A program made the position numbers and the translations under genes. This document shows, piece after piece, positions 26,583 to 34,709 of a stretch of 64,000 nt of DNA (position 1 is the stretch's first letter; each line of letters begins with the position of its first letter). This stretch comes from Luteolibacter rhizosphaerae (GTDB lineage Bacteria > Verrucomicrobiota > Verrucomicrobiia > Verrucomicrobiales > Akkermansiaceae): contig NZ_JAPDDR010000010.1 of assembly GCF_025950095.1 (NCBI RefSeq), positions 62,001 to 126,000 of the forward strand. Direction: 5' to 3'. The notes below the pieces were generated by a model. It ran no database searches and was not told the origin of the DNA. It saw only the letters and a list, made by a program, of their open reading frames with translations.

Positions 26583-27116
26583 CTAATCGATCTTCCGGAT
26601 CGCAAAGGTGAGCTCGGGATGCTCCTTGGCCTCCAGATCAACAAGGCGTTCGGCGCCCTCCCTGAAACCCGCCTTCGAGATTGATAGAAGCTTCAGGCTG
26701 TGCGCCGTGAGACTTCTTGATCTGATCCAGAACCGGCCGTCCCCATCGGTCGTCGTCTGACCGTCGGGGTCGAAGGGAAAGATGATCCTACGGCTCTCAG
26801 TGTCCCATGTGACGACAGCTCCCGGCACGGCCTTGCCATATTGGTCCACGATCATTCCCGCAAAGCGGAGCCGGGGCTCCTTCCAAGTAAGTAGACAATT
26901 GATGATTGCCAGCGGCACGAAGAACATCGCGATCCGCAGACATAGCCAGGTGCTCAAGCGGTCGACATACTGTTTCCCCGTCTCTTGCGGATCCCGCTTG
27001 AAGATGCTTCTCGGAGCATCAGCAGCCGACGTCTCCTGCCGATCCCGCAGGGAGGTAGTCGGCCCACGGGCTTGGGCGCGGATCTTTCCCTGCCGCGTCT
27101 TCCTTTTCTTGCTCAT
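26583..27116 (-). CDS. Membrane protein with carboxypeptidase-regulatory-like domain
   Basis: 177 residues from the ATG at 27114-27116, which precedes a strongly basic segment (MSKKRKTRQGK). One transmembrane helix (about 65-83, 'IAMFFVPLAIINCLLTW') is followed by a small beta-sandwich starting 'FAGMIVDQYGKAVPGAVVTW'. That sequence is the G-x-V-x-D-x-x-G-x-P-x-x-G-A signature of CarboxypepD_reg-like domains. It probably exposes this domain outside the cytoplasmic membrane. It starts 2 bp after the stop of the zinc-ribbon gene, so the two form an operon. Confidence 0.65.
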   Translation of the reverse strand: MSKKRKTRQGKIRAQARGPTTSLRDRQETSAADAPRSIFKRDPQETGKQYVDRLSTWLCLRIAMFFVPLAIINCLLTWKEPRLRFAGMIVDQYGKAVPGAVVTWDTESRRIIFPFDPDGQTTTDGDGRFWIRSRSLTAHSLKLLSISKAGFREGAERLVDLEAKEHPELTFAIRKID

Positions 27117-27118
27117 GC

Positions 27119-27691
27119 TCAGGAAGCCACCGCGATCTTGCCTTCCAGTCCGGCGAGGCGTGTGACGAGCTCCGCACGGCGGTCGGCATAGAGCTTCCCG
27201 GAGGCGGCGTAGGCACGGGCCCGCAGCAGCTCGAAGAGGTAGTGATGACGGGTGATGAAGAAGCCTACGACCAGAGGAATGGGAATGAACCACAAGGTGA
27301 AGGCCCCGAAGAGAACGGTGGCCACGAGGGTGCCCAGGCCGCCGATCACCGCGTAGCCCAACGCGGTATTCTCATCCGGCGGATCGTAGTTGCCCGTGCC
27401 ATCCGGTGTGCCCACCGAGCGCTTGTAGCGTTCCCAAGCGAGATCGAGGTCTTTCAGGGTCTTGCGCAGGTTCACCACATCCTTCGCGGTTTCCGGACCG
27501 GGATCGAGGGCGAACTGCAGGGTCGAGGAGCAATACTCGCAGACAATGGTGCGCGAGGTCTTCCGACGCGGCAGCGGGGCGCCGCAGCCTTTGCAAGAGA
27601 GCTTCTCGATCGCGGAGGACACGCGGGGAGACAAGCATAACTCCCGGGCCGCTACGATTGGAAAATGGCGGATGGAGTGGAGAGTCTCCAC
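27119..27691 (-). CDS. Zinc-ribbon membrane protein
   Basis: 190 residues. A four-cysteine zinc ribbon 'CKGCGAPLP...VCEYCSS' lies near residues 33-56. It is followed by a helical segment and two closely spaced transmembrane helices (about 110-147, 'YAVIGGLGTLVATVLFGAF' and 'FIPIPLVVGFFI'). The architecture of cytosolic zinc ribbon plus a membrane hairpin is common among uncharacterised bacterial proteins. The start is uncertain; a site nearer the zinc ribbon is possible. Directly upstream of the CarboxypepD_reg-like gene. Confidence 0.6.
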   Translation of the reverse strand: METLHSIRHFPIVAARELCLSPRVSSAIEKLSCKGCGAPLPRRKTSRTIVCEYCSSTLQFALDPGPETAKDVVNLRKTLKDLDLAWERYKRSVGTPDGTGNYDPPDENTALGYAVIGGLGTLVATVLFGAFTLWFIPIPLVVGFFITRHHYLFELLRARAYAASGKLYADRRAELVTRLAGLEGKIAVAS

Positions 27692-27778
27692 GACATACCA
27701 CCTACCCGCTTCTGGAATTGATGGGCCCGAGGAGGAGATTTCTCGCCACCACGGCGGCGACCATGAATAGTGGCGAAC

Positions 27779-28672
27779 ATGGAATGGAAGGGAAACCGGG
27801 AAAGCGATAACGTGGATGACGCGCGCGGCAGGAGTGCCGGAGGCGGCGGGACCCGCATGGGCGGCGGAGCGCTCGGCCTTCTCACCTTCATCGGCCGGAC
27901 CTTCGGCATCAAGGGGGTTATCGCCGGGGTGGTGCTTGCCTTCTTTTTGGTCAAGTGCGGCATCATCGACCTGAACACCCTTCTCGGCGGAGGGGCTGTT
28001 GGCCCGGCCCAGCAGAGCCGGGTGAGCTCGGAGGACGAAGAGCGGTTCCGATTCGTCAAGGTGGTGCTGGGCAGCACGGAAGACGTGTGGACCAAGGAAT
28101 TTGCGCGGGTCGGCCGGAAGTATGATCTGCCTGGCCTGCAGGTCTATCGCGGGAGGACTCAGACGGGATGCGGCACCGGCGGTGCGGAGATGGGGCCGTT
28201 CTATTGTCCGGCGGATCGCAAGGTGTACATCGACCTCAGCTTTTACGACGAGCTGGCGGAGACCTTCAATTCACCGGGAGACTTCGCCCAAGCCTATGTG
28301 ATCGCGCATGAGGTGGGGCATCACGTGCAGAAGCTTTTGGGCACCTCGGACAAGGTGGCGGCGATGCGCGGGCAGCCGAAGTACAACGAGTATTCGGTCC
28401 GGCTCGAACTCCAGGCCGACTTCCTCGCCGGGGTATGGGCGAATCATTCGCAGCAAACGCTGAAGCTGGATCGCAGCGACATCGAAGAAGCCATGCGCGC
28501 CGCCAATGCAATCGGCGACGACGCGATCCAGAAGAAGACGCAGGGACGCGTGATCCCCCACTCCTTCACCCACGGCAGCTCGGAGCAGCGCACACGCTGG
28601 TTCAAGAAGGGACTGCTGAGCGGGAAGATCGAGGACGGCGACACCTTCTCGATGCCTTACGAGGACCTTTGA
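27779..28672 (+). CDS. YpfJ-family neutral zinc metallopeptidase
   Basis: 297 residues from the ATG at 27779. This start gives the family N-terminus 'MEWKGNRESDNVDDARG'; an in-frame GTG at 27770 is less likely. One transmembrane helix (about 44-62) follows a Gly-rich segment. The peptidase motif H177-E-V-G-H181 in 'AYVIAHEVGHHVQ' and the downstream 'ELQADFLAGVWA' (third ligand) are intact. 'CGTGGAEMGPFYCPADRKVY' is the highly conserved signature of the family. Function in vivo is unknown. Confidence 0.9.
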   Translation: MEWKGNRESDNVDDARGRSAGGGGTRMGGGALGLLTFIGRTFGIKGVIAGVVLAFFLVKCGIIDLNTLLGGGAVGPAQQSRVSSEDEERFRFVKVVLGSTEDVWTKEFARVGRKYDLPGLQVYRGRTQTGCGTGGAEMGPFYCPADRKVYIDLSFYDELAETFNSPGDFAQAYVIAHEVGHHVQKLLGTSDKVAAMRGQPKYNEYSVRLELQADFLAGVWANHSQQTLKLDRSDIEEAMRAANAIGDDAIQKKTQGRVIPHSFTHGSSEQRTRWFKKGLLSGKIEDGDTFSMPYEDL

Positions 28673-28708
28673 TTGCACCTCGAATCAGGTATCCGGCGTC
28701 TTCGAAAA

Positions 28709-29467
28709 TCAAGGGGTCAAAGCCAGCGAAGCCTTCCCCGTTTCCATGTCGAAGGGCACGGAGCTGTGGAGGTGGGTGGCCTGCCATTCACCATCGATCT
28801 TCTCGAAGCCGATGGAGGCGCGCCACCACATGCTGATCTCCTGACCGTCGGTCTTGGTGCCCGTGACGTGATTCAGGCTATGGCAGAAGCCGGCATCGCT
28901 GCTGGCGACGACCACTAGATCCTTCAACTCGTAGCCAATCTCACCGGTGAAGGAATCGAGCCATTGCTGCGCGCGCTGCTTCACGGCATCCGCGCCTTCG
29001 TAACGCAGCGGATCTATCACATCGAAGGCAAGCACCCCGGCGGCGTGATGGGTCACCATGGTATCCGCATCCTTCGCCCGGCAGGCGGCTACGCCTTCCT
29101 CCACGATCGAGCGCAGTTCCTCCGCCGCAGCCTTTGATGGATCATCCCCGCCGAAGAAGACATCCACGTGGCGGATCCGTCCGCCCTCGAGGCGGAAGAA
29201 CTCGGTATTGCGGAAGCGCTCGCCATTGGCGCGGGTGCACTCGTAGGTCACGAAGACCTCGTTACCCTCGGCGAAGACGCGCAGGATCTTCCGCTCCGTC
29301 TTGCCGCTCTCGTTCGGCCAGCAGCGCTCGAAATACTTCTCGCGGCTGATGTTGTCATCCAGCGGACTGCTGAAGGTGAAGTCGTCCGCGAGCAAGCGCT
29401 CCATCGTGGCGCGGTCGCGGGAGTCGTAGGCATCGAAGCAAGCTCGGACGATATCGGCGGCATTCAT
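28709..29467 (-). CDS. Protein with two SnoaL/NTF2-like domains
   Basis: 252 residues from the ATG at 29465-29467. Residues 1-120 form one NTF2-like cone ('IVRACFDAYDSRDRATMERL', 'FFRLEGGRIRHVDVFFGGDD'). Residues 125-252 form a second ('VAACRAKDADTMVTHHAAGV', 'YEGADAVKQRAQQWLDSF'). The duplication is unusual for a cytosolic SnoaL-like protein, which generally has one domain. Such folds bind or isomerise small molecules, but no conserved catalytic set can be named. The gene is convergent with the YpfJ-family gene. Confidence 0.75.
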   Translation of the reverse strand: MNAADIVRACFDAYDSRDRATMERLLADDFTFSSPLDDNISREKYFERCWPNESGKTERKILRVFAEGNEVFVTYECTRANGERFRNTEFFRLEGGRIRHVDVFFGGDDPSKAAAEELRSIVEEGVAACRAKDADTMVTHHAAGVLAFDVIDPLRYEGADAVKQRAQQWLDSFTGEIGYELKDLVVVASSDAGFCHSLNHVTGTKTDGQEISMWWRASIGFEKIDGEWQATHLHSSVPFDMETGKASLALTP

Positions 29468-29584
29468 GGCGGATGGTTTGCCTACCATCCGCAGGGAGTG
29501 TTCCACCGTTGATTGCTTGGATTCGCAAGCTTCCGGGCAGGAAGACACCCCCTTTTGCAATCGCGAGCCGTGCGGAATGCGCGC

Positions 29585-29634
29585 CCGCGACTCTTCCCGC
29601 TGCAGGCTGCGCGCAGTCCAAGGAGACTGCGGCT
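29585..29634 (+). repeat. Dispersed repeat copy A (GCAGGCTGC...CAGTCCAAGG)
   Basis: It contains CTTCCCGCTGCAGGCTGC followed by GCGCAGTCCAAGGAG. The same order of words occurs at 30005-30091, in part at 30165-30190, and on the other strand at 37621-37643. Confidence 0.6.
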
Positions 29635-29821
29635 TTTATTCCCCGTCTCTCTCCGCGATCTCTTCGTAGGCGAAGCTGGTGATCGTCTTCAACCAAGCCG
29701 GAGACACCGCTCCCCGGTCATCCCGGACCATCAGGTGCCGAGCTTCCCGACCGAGCGGCACCGGAGTAACCTGATGCCAAGTCGATTCAACCAAGTGACT
29801 TTTCGGTGCTTCGGGCAGTAG

Positions 29822-29937
29822 CGACGGATTTACGGATTCCAACGGATTTACGGATTTCCTCGAGCAAGGCGGTGAACTCCGGCCCATTCATCGGTTCAGA
29901 ATCCGTGTAATCCGTCCAATCCGTAGATCCGTGATCG
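29822..29937. repeat. ATCCGT/ACGGAT repeat cluster
   Basis: ACGGATTTACGGATT occurs twice in tandem (29823-29837 and 29842-29856). Downstream, AATCCGTGTAATCCGTCCAA and related words (29899-29937) are its inverse complement. The two halves could fold into a long imperfect stem. Similar ATCCGTG-type intergenic repeats are known from many environmental genomes; no function is established. Confidence 0.6.
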
Positions 29938-30004
29938 ATTGGCCCGCAGTAACCAAAAGCCACGTGAACTACGGGAGCTGGTAGGATACATCCCCGGAGA
30001 GAAA

Positions 30005-30091
30005 CCCGCGACCCTTCCCGCTGCTTCACGGCAGCAGGCTGCCTGCCGAAAGCGGCAGCAGGCTGCACGCAGTCCAAGGAGGCTCCGCCTC
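30005..30091 (+). repeat. Dispersed repeat copy B
   Basis: Begins CCGCGACCCTTCCCGCTGC, has GGCAGCAGGCTGC twice in tandem (about 30030 and 30055), then ACGCAGTCCAAGGAGGCTCC. It is the most complete copy of the element in the window. Confidence 0.6.
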
Positions 30092-30164
30092 GATGCCTTT
30101 CGCGCCGACTTGTTTCATGACAAGGCGGCTCGCAAGTAGCCCGACACGAGCCCGGAGAGAGATT

Positions 30165-30190
30165 GACCAGTCCAAGAAGGCTGCGCCTCT
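30165..30190 (+). repeat. Dispersed repeat copy C (partial)
   Basis: CAGTCCAAGAAGGCTGCGCC resembles the right part of copy B with two substitutions. Its end coincides with the stop codon of the DUF1501 gene on the opposite strand. Confidence 0.5.
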
Positions 30191-31643
30191 ACGCGATGAT
30201 CTCCTGGATCGGATCCGCGCCTTCGACGCCGACGAGCTTCTGATCGAGGCCGGCGTAGAAGTAGCTGAGGTGATTCGGATCGAGGCCCATCTGCTGGAGC
30301 ACGGTGGCGTGGAGGTTCTTCACCTGCACGCGATCCTTCACAGCCTCGCCGCCGAGCTCATCGGTCTCGCCGAAGCTGGTGCCGCCCTTGATGCCGCCGC
30401 CGGCCATCCACATGGTGAAGCCGTAGGAGTTGTGGTCGCGGCCGGTGCCTTCCGCGTATTCCGCGGTGGGCTGGCGGCCGAACTCACCGCCCCAGATGAC
30501 GAGCGTTTCATCGAGGAGGCCGCGCTGCTTGAGGTCCTTGAGCAGACCGGCGATCGGCTTGTCGGTATTGCCGGCGTGGAACTCGTGGTTCTTTACCAGG
30601 TCGCCGTGGGCATCCCAGTTGTCATCGTTGTGAGCGCCGCCGGAGTAGATCTGGATGAAGCGGGTGCCGCGCTCGACGAGGCGGCGGGCGAGGATGCACT
30701 TGCGCGCGAAGTCATCCGTGCGCGTGCCATCCATGCCATAGAGCTTCTTGATGTGCTCCGGCTCGTTGTCCACGTCGATGGCTTCCGGCGCGGTGGCCTG
30801 CATGCGGAAGGCCAGCTCGTAGGAGGCGATGCGCGCGGCGAGGTCGGAGTTGTGCTCGCGGCCCTTCAGGTGGGACTTGTTGATATCGCCCAGGAAATCG
30901 AGCAGCGAGCGCTGCTGCACGCGGTCCATGCCGGGGCGGTTCTGCAGGTTCAGGATCGGGTTCCCCTGCGAGCGGAAGACCACGCCCTGGTAGCTGGCGG
31001 GCATGAAGCCGGAGCTCCAGTTCTTCGCGCCGGAGATGGGGCCGCCGGTCTTGTCCAGCATCACCACATAGCCGGGCAGGTTCTCGTTCAGCGAGCCGAG
31101 GCCGTAGTTCACCCACGAGCCCATGGAGGGCTTGCCGGTGAGCAGCGAGCCGCTGTTCATCATCAGCATCGCGGAGCCGTGGATCGGCGAGTCCGCGGTC
31201 ATGGAGTGGATGAAGGAGATATCGTCCACGCACTCGCCCACGTTCGGGAAGAGGTCGGAGACCCACTTGCCGCTCTGGCCGTATTGCTTGAACTTCCACT
31301 TGGGTCCGACCACGCGGCCTTCGTTCTTCTTGCCGCCGCGACCGAAGGTCTTGATCGGGATGCTCTTGCCATCCAGCGGGTACATCTTCGGCTTGTAGTC
31401 GAAGGTGTCCATGTGGCTGGGGCCGCCATACATGAAGAGGAAGATCACCGACTTCGCCTTCGCGGGCAGCGCAGGCTGCTTCGGCGAGAGCGGATTGTCG
31501 TACTGCAACTCGGAGGCGAAGGCGCCGTCCTTGGACATCATGCCTGCCAGCGCGAGCGAGGTGAAACCGCCACCGATCTGGTGGAGGAACTCACGGCGAT
31601 GAACGCGACCGCAGAAATTGCCGGTGGGTGGGCGAAGGATCAT
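30189..31643 (-). CDS. Tat-exported DUF1501 protein
   Basis: 484 residues from the ATG at 31641-31643. The signal 'HRREFLHQIGGGFTSLALAG' is a twin-arginine signal. The DUF1501 (sulfatase/alkaline-phosphatase-like) core follows: 'KSVIFLFMYGGPSHMDTFDY' at the first metal strand, 'NVGECVDDISFIHSM', 'VIWGGEFGRQPTAE' and 'GRDHNSYGFTMWMAGGGIKG' with the terminal metal-binding Asp-His. The family is expanded in Planctomycetes and Verrucomicrobia, nearly always beside a DUF1549/DUF1553 protein, as here. The pair is thought to act on sugars or sulfated glycans; the substrate is unknown. Confidence 0.9.
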   Translation of the reverse strand: MILRPPTGNFCGRVHRREFLHQIGGGFTSLALAGMMSKDGAFASELQYDNPLSPKQPALPAKAKSVIFLFMYGGPSHMDTFDYKPKMYPLDGKSIPIKTFGRGGKKNEGRVVGPKWKFKQYGQSGKWVSDLFPNVGECVDDISFIHSMTADSPIHGSAMLMMNSGSLLTGKPSMGSWVNYGLGSLNENLPGYVVMLDKTGGPISGAKNWSSGFMPASYQGVVFRSQGNPILNLQNRPGMDRVQQRSLLDFLGDINKSHLKGREHNSDLAARIASYELAFRMQATAPEAIDVDNEPEHIKKLYGMDGTRTDDFARKCILARRLVERGTRFIQIYSGGAHNDDNWDAHGDLVKNHEFHAGNTDKPIAGLLKDLKQRGLLDETLVIWGGEFGRQPTAEYAEGTGRDHNSYGFTMWMAGGGIKGGTSFGETDELGGEAVKDRVQVKNLHATVLQQMGLDPNHLSYFYAGLDQKLVGVEGADPIQEIIA

Positions 31644-31663
31644 GATTGAAGAAGACTCAAGAC

Positions 31664-31731
31664 TTGAAGACGCAAGACACAAGACCGGAGGACACGGTTG
31701 AGGATCACAGACTCAAGTCTTGCGTCTTGAA
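31664..31731. repeat. Inverted repeat between the PSD1 and DUF1501 genes
   Basis: TTGAAGACGCAAGAC (31664-31678) and GTCTTGCGTCTTGAA (31717-31731) are complementary at all but one pair, with a 38-nt loop that contains further AAGAC words. It lies in the 105-bp spacer inside the operon and could attenuate or stabilise the transcript; this is inference. Confidence 0.6.
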
Positions 31732-31748
31732 TCTTCCAGTCTTGCATC

Positions 31749-34709
31749 TCAATCGATGTAGAAGAATTCGTTGAAGCTGAAGACCGCGACGCAGAAGCGC
31801 TGCAGGGCGAGATCCACATCGAGCTGGTTCTCGGATTTCAACTTGTTGATGAAAGCGAGCGAGAGCGCGACTTCCGATTCGTCCGCGCTGCGGCAGACGA
31901 CGAGTTCGAAGGCCCGCTTCACCTGCGCTTGCAGGTCATCCGGGTGCTCCCTCTTGAGGCGCCCGGCCAGGGCCTTGGCCTCGGTGTGGATGAACTCGCT
32001 ATTCATCATCGCCAGTGCCTGCGTGGGCACCGTGGTGGTGAAGCGGCTGGGGCAGGAGTTATCCGTGTCCGCACCGTCGAAGTCGGTGAAGAGCGGCGAC
32101 TGCAGCGAGCGCTTGATCTTCACATACACGCTGCGGCGTGCGGCCTGGTCCGGTGTGCTGGTGCCCCACTTGCCGCCCTTGGTGGAGGAGGTGGCGAGCA
32201 CTTCCTCCGGCATGGGGATGTAGACGCTGGGGCCGGCCATCTCGAGATTCAGCTCGCCGGTGCTGGCCAGGATGGAATCGCGCAGCTCCTCCGCGGTAAG
32301 GCGGCGGGGATTGAAGCGCCAAAAGAGATCATTGCCCGGGTCCGCGGCGGCGGCCTTCGGCTCGGAGGCGATCGACATGCGATAGGCCTTCGAGTTCAGC
32401 ATCAGGCGGTGCATCGCCTTCATGCTCCAGCCCTTCGCCACGAATTCGGTGGCCAGCCAGTCGAGCAGCTCGGGATGGGTGGGAGCGGTGCCGAGGTAGC
32501 CGAAGTCATTCGGCGTCGGGCTCAGGCCGCGACCGAAGTGGTGCTGCCACATGCGGTTCACCATCACGCGGGCGGTGCGCGGGTTGTCCGCACGGGTCAT
32601 CCACTTGGCGAGCTCCAGGCGGCGGCCGCTGCTCTTCGCGCCTTCCGGCACGGGCGGGATCACGGCATCCTGGCCACCCCAGATCTTCGGGAAGCCGGGG
32701 CGCACTTCATCCCCCTCCGCATGCGCGCTGCCGCGCAGGTGGATCAGCGTCGGCGGCGGCACCGGGCCACCTTCCGTGATGACGAGGGCCTCGATGCCCG
32801 GAGCCTTCTTCAGCGCGGCGATCTCATCGAGACGCGCCATGCCCTTGCGATAGTTCATGCGGTCCTGGCGGCTGGCGGCGCGCAGGTCGCGGCGAAGTAC
32901 TAGATCCGCCGGAGTTACGGCGTCCACCTCCAGACCCATGTCGAAGAATTGTCCGCCCGCGGTCTGCTTCACATGCACGGAGAGCACGTTCCGGCCGGTC
33001 TGCAGGGCGCGCATGAAGGCTTCCGGAGCCTCGATGCGGTCGTAGTCGATCGAGTGATGCTCGCGCTGCAGCACGAGCTGGCCGTTCAAATAGATCGTGG
33101 CGTCCTCATCGTGGAAGAGGTGGATCATCACCGCCTTCGGGATCGACTCCAGGCCGAAGCTGGTCTGCAGCCAGATGTCCGAGCCGGTCCACACCGTGCG
33201 GGCCTGCGCATTCGCGGAGGCGGTGCCGAAGGGGGCCACGCCCTGCTGCCAATTCGCTTGCTCCGCGCGGAAGCCCACCGCCGACCAATCGTCCGCAGGC
33301 TTGGTCACGCTATAGAACCATGAGGTCGGGCGCAGGCGCGCATCCGTCACCAGCCAGCGGTCCATGCTGGCCAGGTTGTTCACCTTCTGCGCCACCTCCG
33401 GGCGGGTGCGCTCCACATTGGCGCGGGCATCCGCCTCCACGCCGCTCATCCACTTGCGGATCTTGTCTTCCTCCGCCTTCAGCTCGACCATGCGGGCATC
33501 CCGCTCCTGCTCGAACTCGGGAGACTCGATGAACTGAGTCTGCTTGCCCCCCTTCCCCATCGGCTCGATGCCGCGGAAGAAGGACACGAACTTGGTGTAG
33601 TCGGACTGCGGGATCGGGTCGCCCTTGTGATCGTGGCAGCGCGCGCAGCCCGCGGTCATGGCCAGGAAGCCCTCCGTCACCGTGCGGACATTGTCGTCCA
33701 TCACGTCGAAGAAGTGCTGCTTGCGGTCGGCGGGCTCGTCGTCCCATGCCATCAGCTTGAGCATGCCGGTGGCGATCTGCGAGTCCGCCGTCTTGTCTGG
33801 CAACTCGTCGCCCGCGATCTGCTCCATCACGAAGCGGTCGTAGGGCTTGTCCTGGTTGAAACTACGGATCACGTAGTCGCGGTAGCGCCAGACGAAGGGC
33901 TTCTCGTTATCGCGCTCGAAGCCGTTCGATTCCGCATAGCGCACCAAGTCCAGCCAGTGGCGGGCCCACTTCTCGCCGTATTGCGGGGAGGCCAGCAGGC
34001 GGTCCACCTGCTTGCTCCAGGCATCCGGAGAAGTATCCGCCTCGAAGGCCTTGATGTCTTCCAGCGAGGGCGGCAGGCCGGTCAGGTCGTACGAGAGACG
34101 TCGTAGCAGCGCGGGCTTCGAGGCCTCGCCCACCGGCTGCAGGCCCTTCTCGTCGATCTTCGCGCGCAGAAAGGCATCCACCGGGTTTGCGTTCCAAGCG
34201 GCATCCGCCACCTGCGGCACCGGGGGCCGCTCCATCGGCTTGTAGGACCAGTGGGCCTTGGTCTTCTCGTTGACTTCGGTCACGCCGGCGAGCGGATCGT
34301 GCACCTCCACCATGAGCTCCGCGTCCTCGGGAGTCCACGGTGCGCCCATCTCCAGCCACTTGGTGATCTTGGCGATCTCTTCCTCCGCCAGCTTGCCGCG
34401 CGGCGGCATCTGCAGGTCCTCGTTCTGGTAGGAGATGACCTCCAGCAGCAGGCTCTTCGCGGGCTCGGACTCGTTGATGGCGGCTCCATGCGCACCGCCC
34501 TTCATCAGCCCTTTACGGCTGAGAAGCTGCAGTCCGCTCTTCACCTTCGGGTGGCCCTTCTCGTCGGTGCCGCCGTGGCACTTGAAGCAGTTCTGCTCCA
34601 GGATCGGCTTCACCTCCGTGCGGAAGAACTCCACGCCCTCGCTGTTAGACTCCTGCCCGAGGGCGGAAGCTCCAGCGACTCCAAGTCCGATGACCCACAA
34701 GTACCTCAT
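31749..34709 (-). CDS. PSD1 cytochrome-c + DUF1549/DUF1553 protein
   Basis: 986 residues with a signal peptide (WVIGLGVAGASALGQ). The N-terminal planctomycete-type cytochrome c domain has haem motif C41-F-K-C44-H45. DUF1549 follows with 'WNANPVDAFLRAKIDEKGLQ' and 'YGEKWARHWLDLVRYAESNG'. A second C-x-x-C-H lies in 'TAGCARCHDHKGDPI'. A concanavalin-like insert (about 470-620) and C-terminal DUF1553 ('MVNRMWQHHFGRGLSPTPND', 'RFNPRRLTAEELRDSILAST') complete it. Its start codon overlaps the stop of the IclR regulator gene (ATGA), and the DUF1501 gene follows. It is probably a periplasmic redox or glycan-degradation partner of DUF1501. Confidence 0.92.
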   Translation of the reverse strand: MRYLWVIGLGVAGASALGQESNSEGVEFFRTEVKPILEQNCFKCHGGTDEKGHPKVKSGLQLLSRKGLMKGGAHGAAINESEPAKSLLLEVISYQNEDLQMPPRGKLAEEEIAKITKWLEMGAPWTPEDAELMVEVHDPLAGVTEVNEKTKAHWSYKPMERPPVPQVADAAWNANPVDAFLRAKIDEKGLQPVGEASKPALLRRLSYDLTGLPPSLEDIKAFEADTSPDAWSKQVDRLLASPQYGEKWARHWLDLVRYAESNGFERDNEKPFVWRYRDYVIRSFNQDKPYDRFVMEQIAGDELPDKTADSQIATGMLKLMAWDDEPADRKQHFFDVMDDNVRTVTEGFLAMTAGCARCHDHKGDPIPQSDYTKFVSFFRGIEPMGKGGKQTQFIESPEFEQERDARMVELKAEEDKIRKWMSGVEADARANVERTRPEVAQKVNNLASMDRWLVTDARLRPTSWFYSVTKPADDWSAVGFRAEQANWQQGVAPFGTASANAQARTVWTGSDIWLQTSFGLESIPKAVMIHLFHDEDATIYLNGQLVLQREHHSIDYDRIEAPEAFMRALQTGRNVLSVHVKQTAGGQFFDMGLEVDAVTPADLVLRRDLRAASRQDRMNYRKGMARLDEIAALKKAPGIEALVITEGGPVPPPTLIHLRGSAHAEGDEVRPGFPKIWGGQDAVIPPVPEGAKSSGRRLELAKWMTRADNPRTARVMVNRMWQHHFGRGLSPTPNDFGYLGTAPTHPELLDWLATEFVAKGWSMKAMHRLMLNSKAYRMSIASEPKAAAADPGNDLFWRFNPRRLTAEELRDSILASTGELNLEMAGPSVYIPMPEEVLATSSTKGGKWGTSTPDQAARRSVYVKIKRSLQSPLFTDFDGADTDNSCPSRFTTTVPTQALAMMNSEFIHTEAKALAGRLKREHPDDLQAQVKRAFELVVCRSADESEVALSLAFINKLKSENQLDVDLALQRFCVAVFSFNEFFYID

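Larger units (their letters stand above)
29468..30188. other. 721-bp repeat-rich stretch without a convincing gene
   Basis: No reading frame here has a family resemblance or a good start. The short frames on either strand are mostly made of repeat sequence. The stretch holds related copies of a GCAGGCTGC...CAGTCCAAGG element (29585-29634, 30005-30091 and 30165-30190) and a cluster of ATCCGT-type repeats (29822-29937). It separates convergently unrelated genes and looks like an accumulation site for dispersed repeats or gene remnants. Confidence 0.6.

Noticed and set aside
29636..29887. Minus-strand reading frame with a protein-like tail (TITSFAYEEIAERDGE)
   Set aside because: It overlaps the ATCCGT repeat cluster, has no recognisable family or ribosome-binding site, and may at most be a gene remnant.
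29787..30077. Minus-strand frame containing STDWTDYTDSEPMN
   Set aside because: The TDYTD-like peptide is simply the translation of the ATCCGT-type repeats, a known source of false genes.
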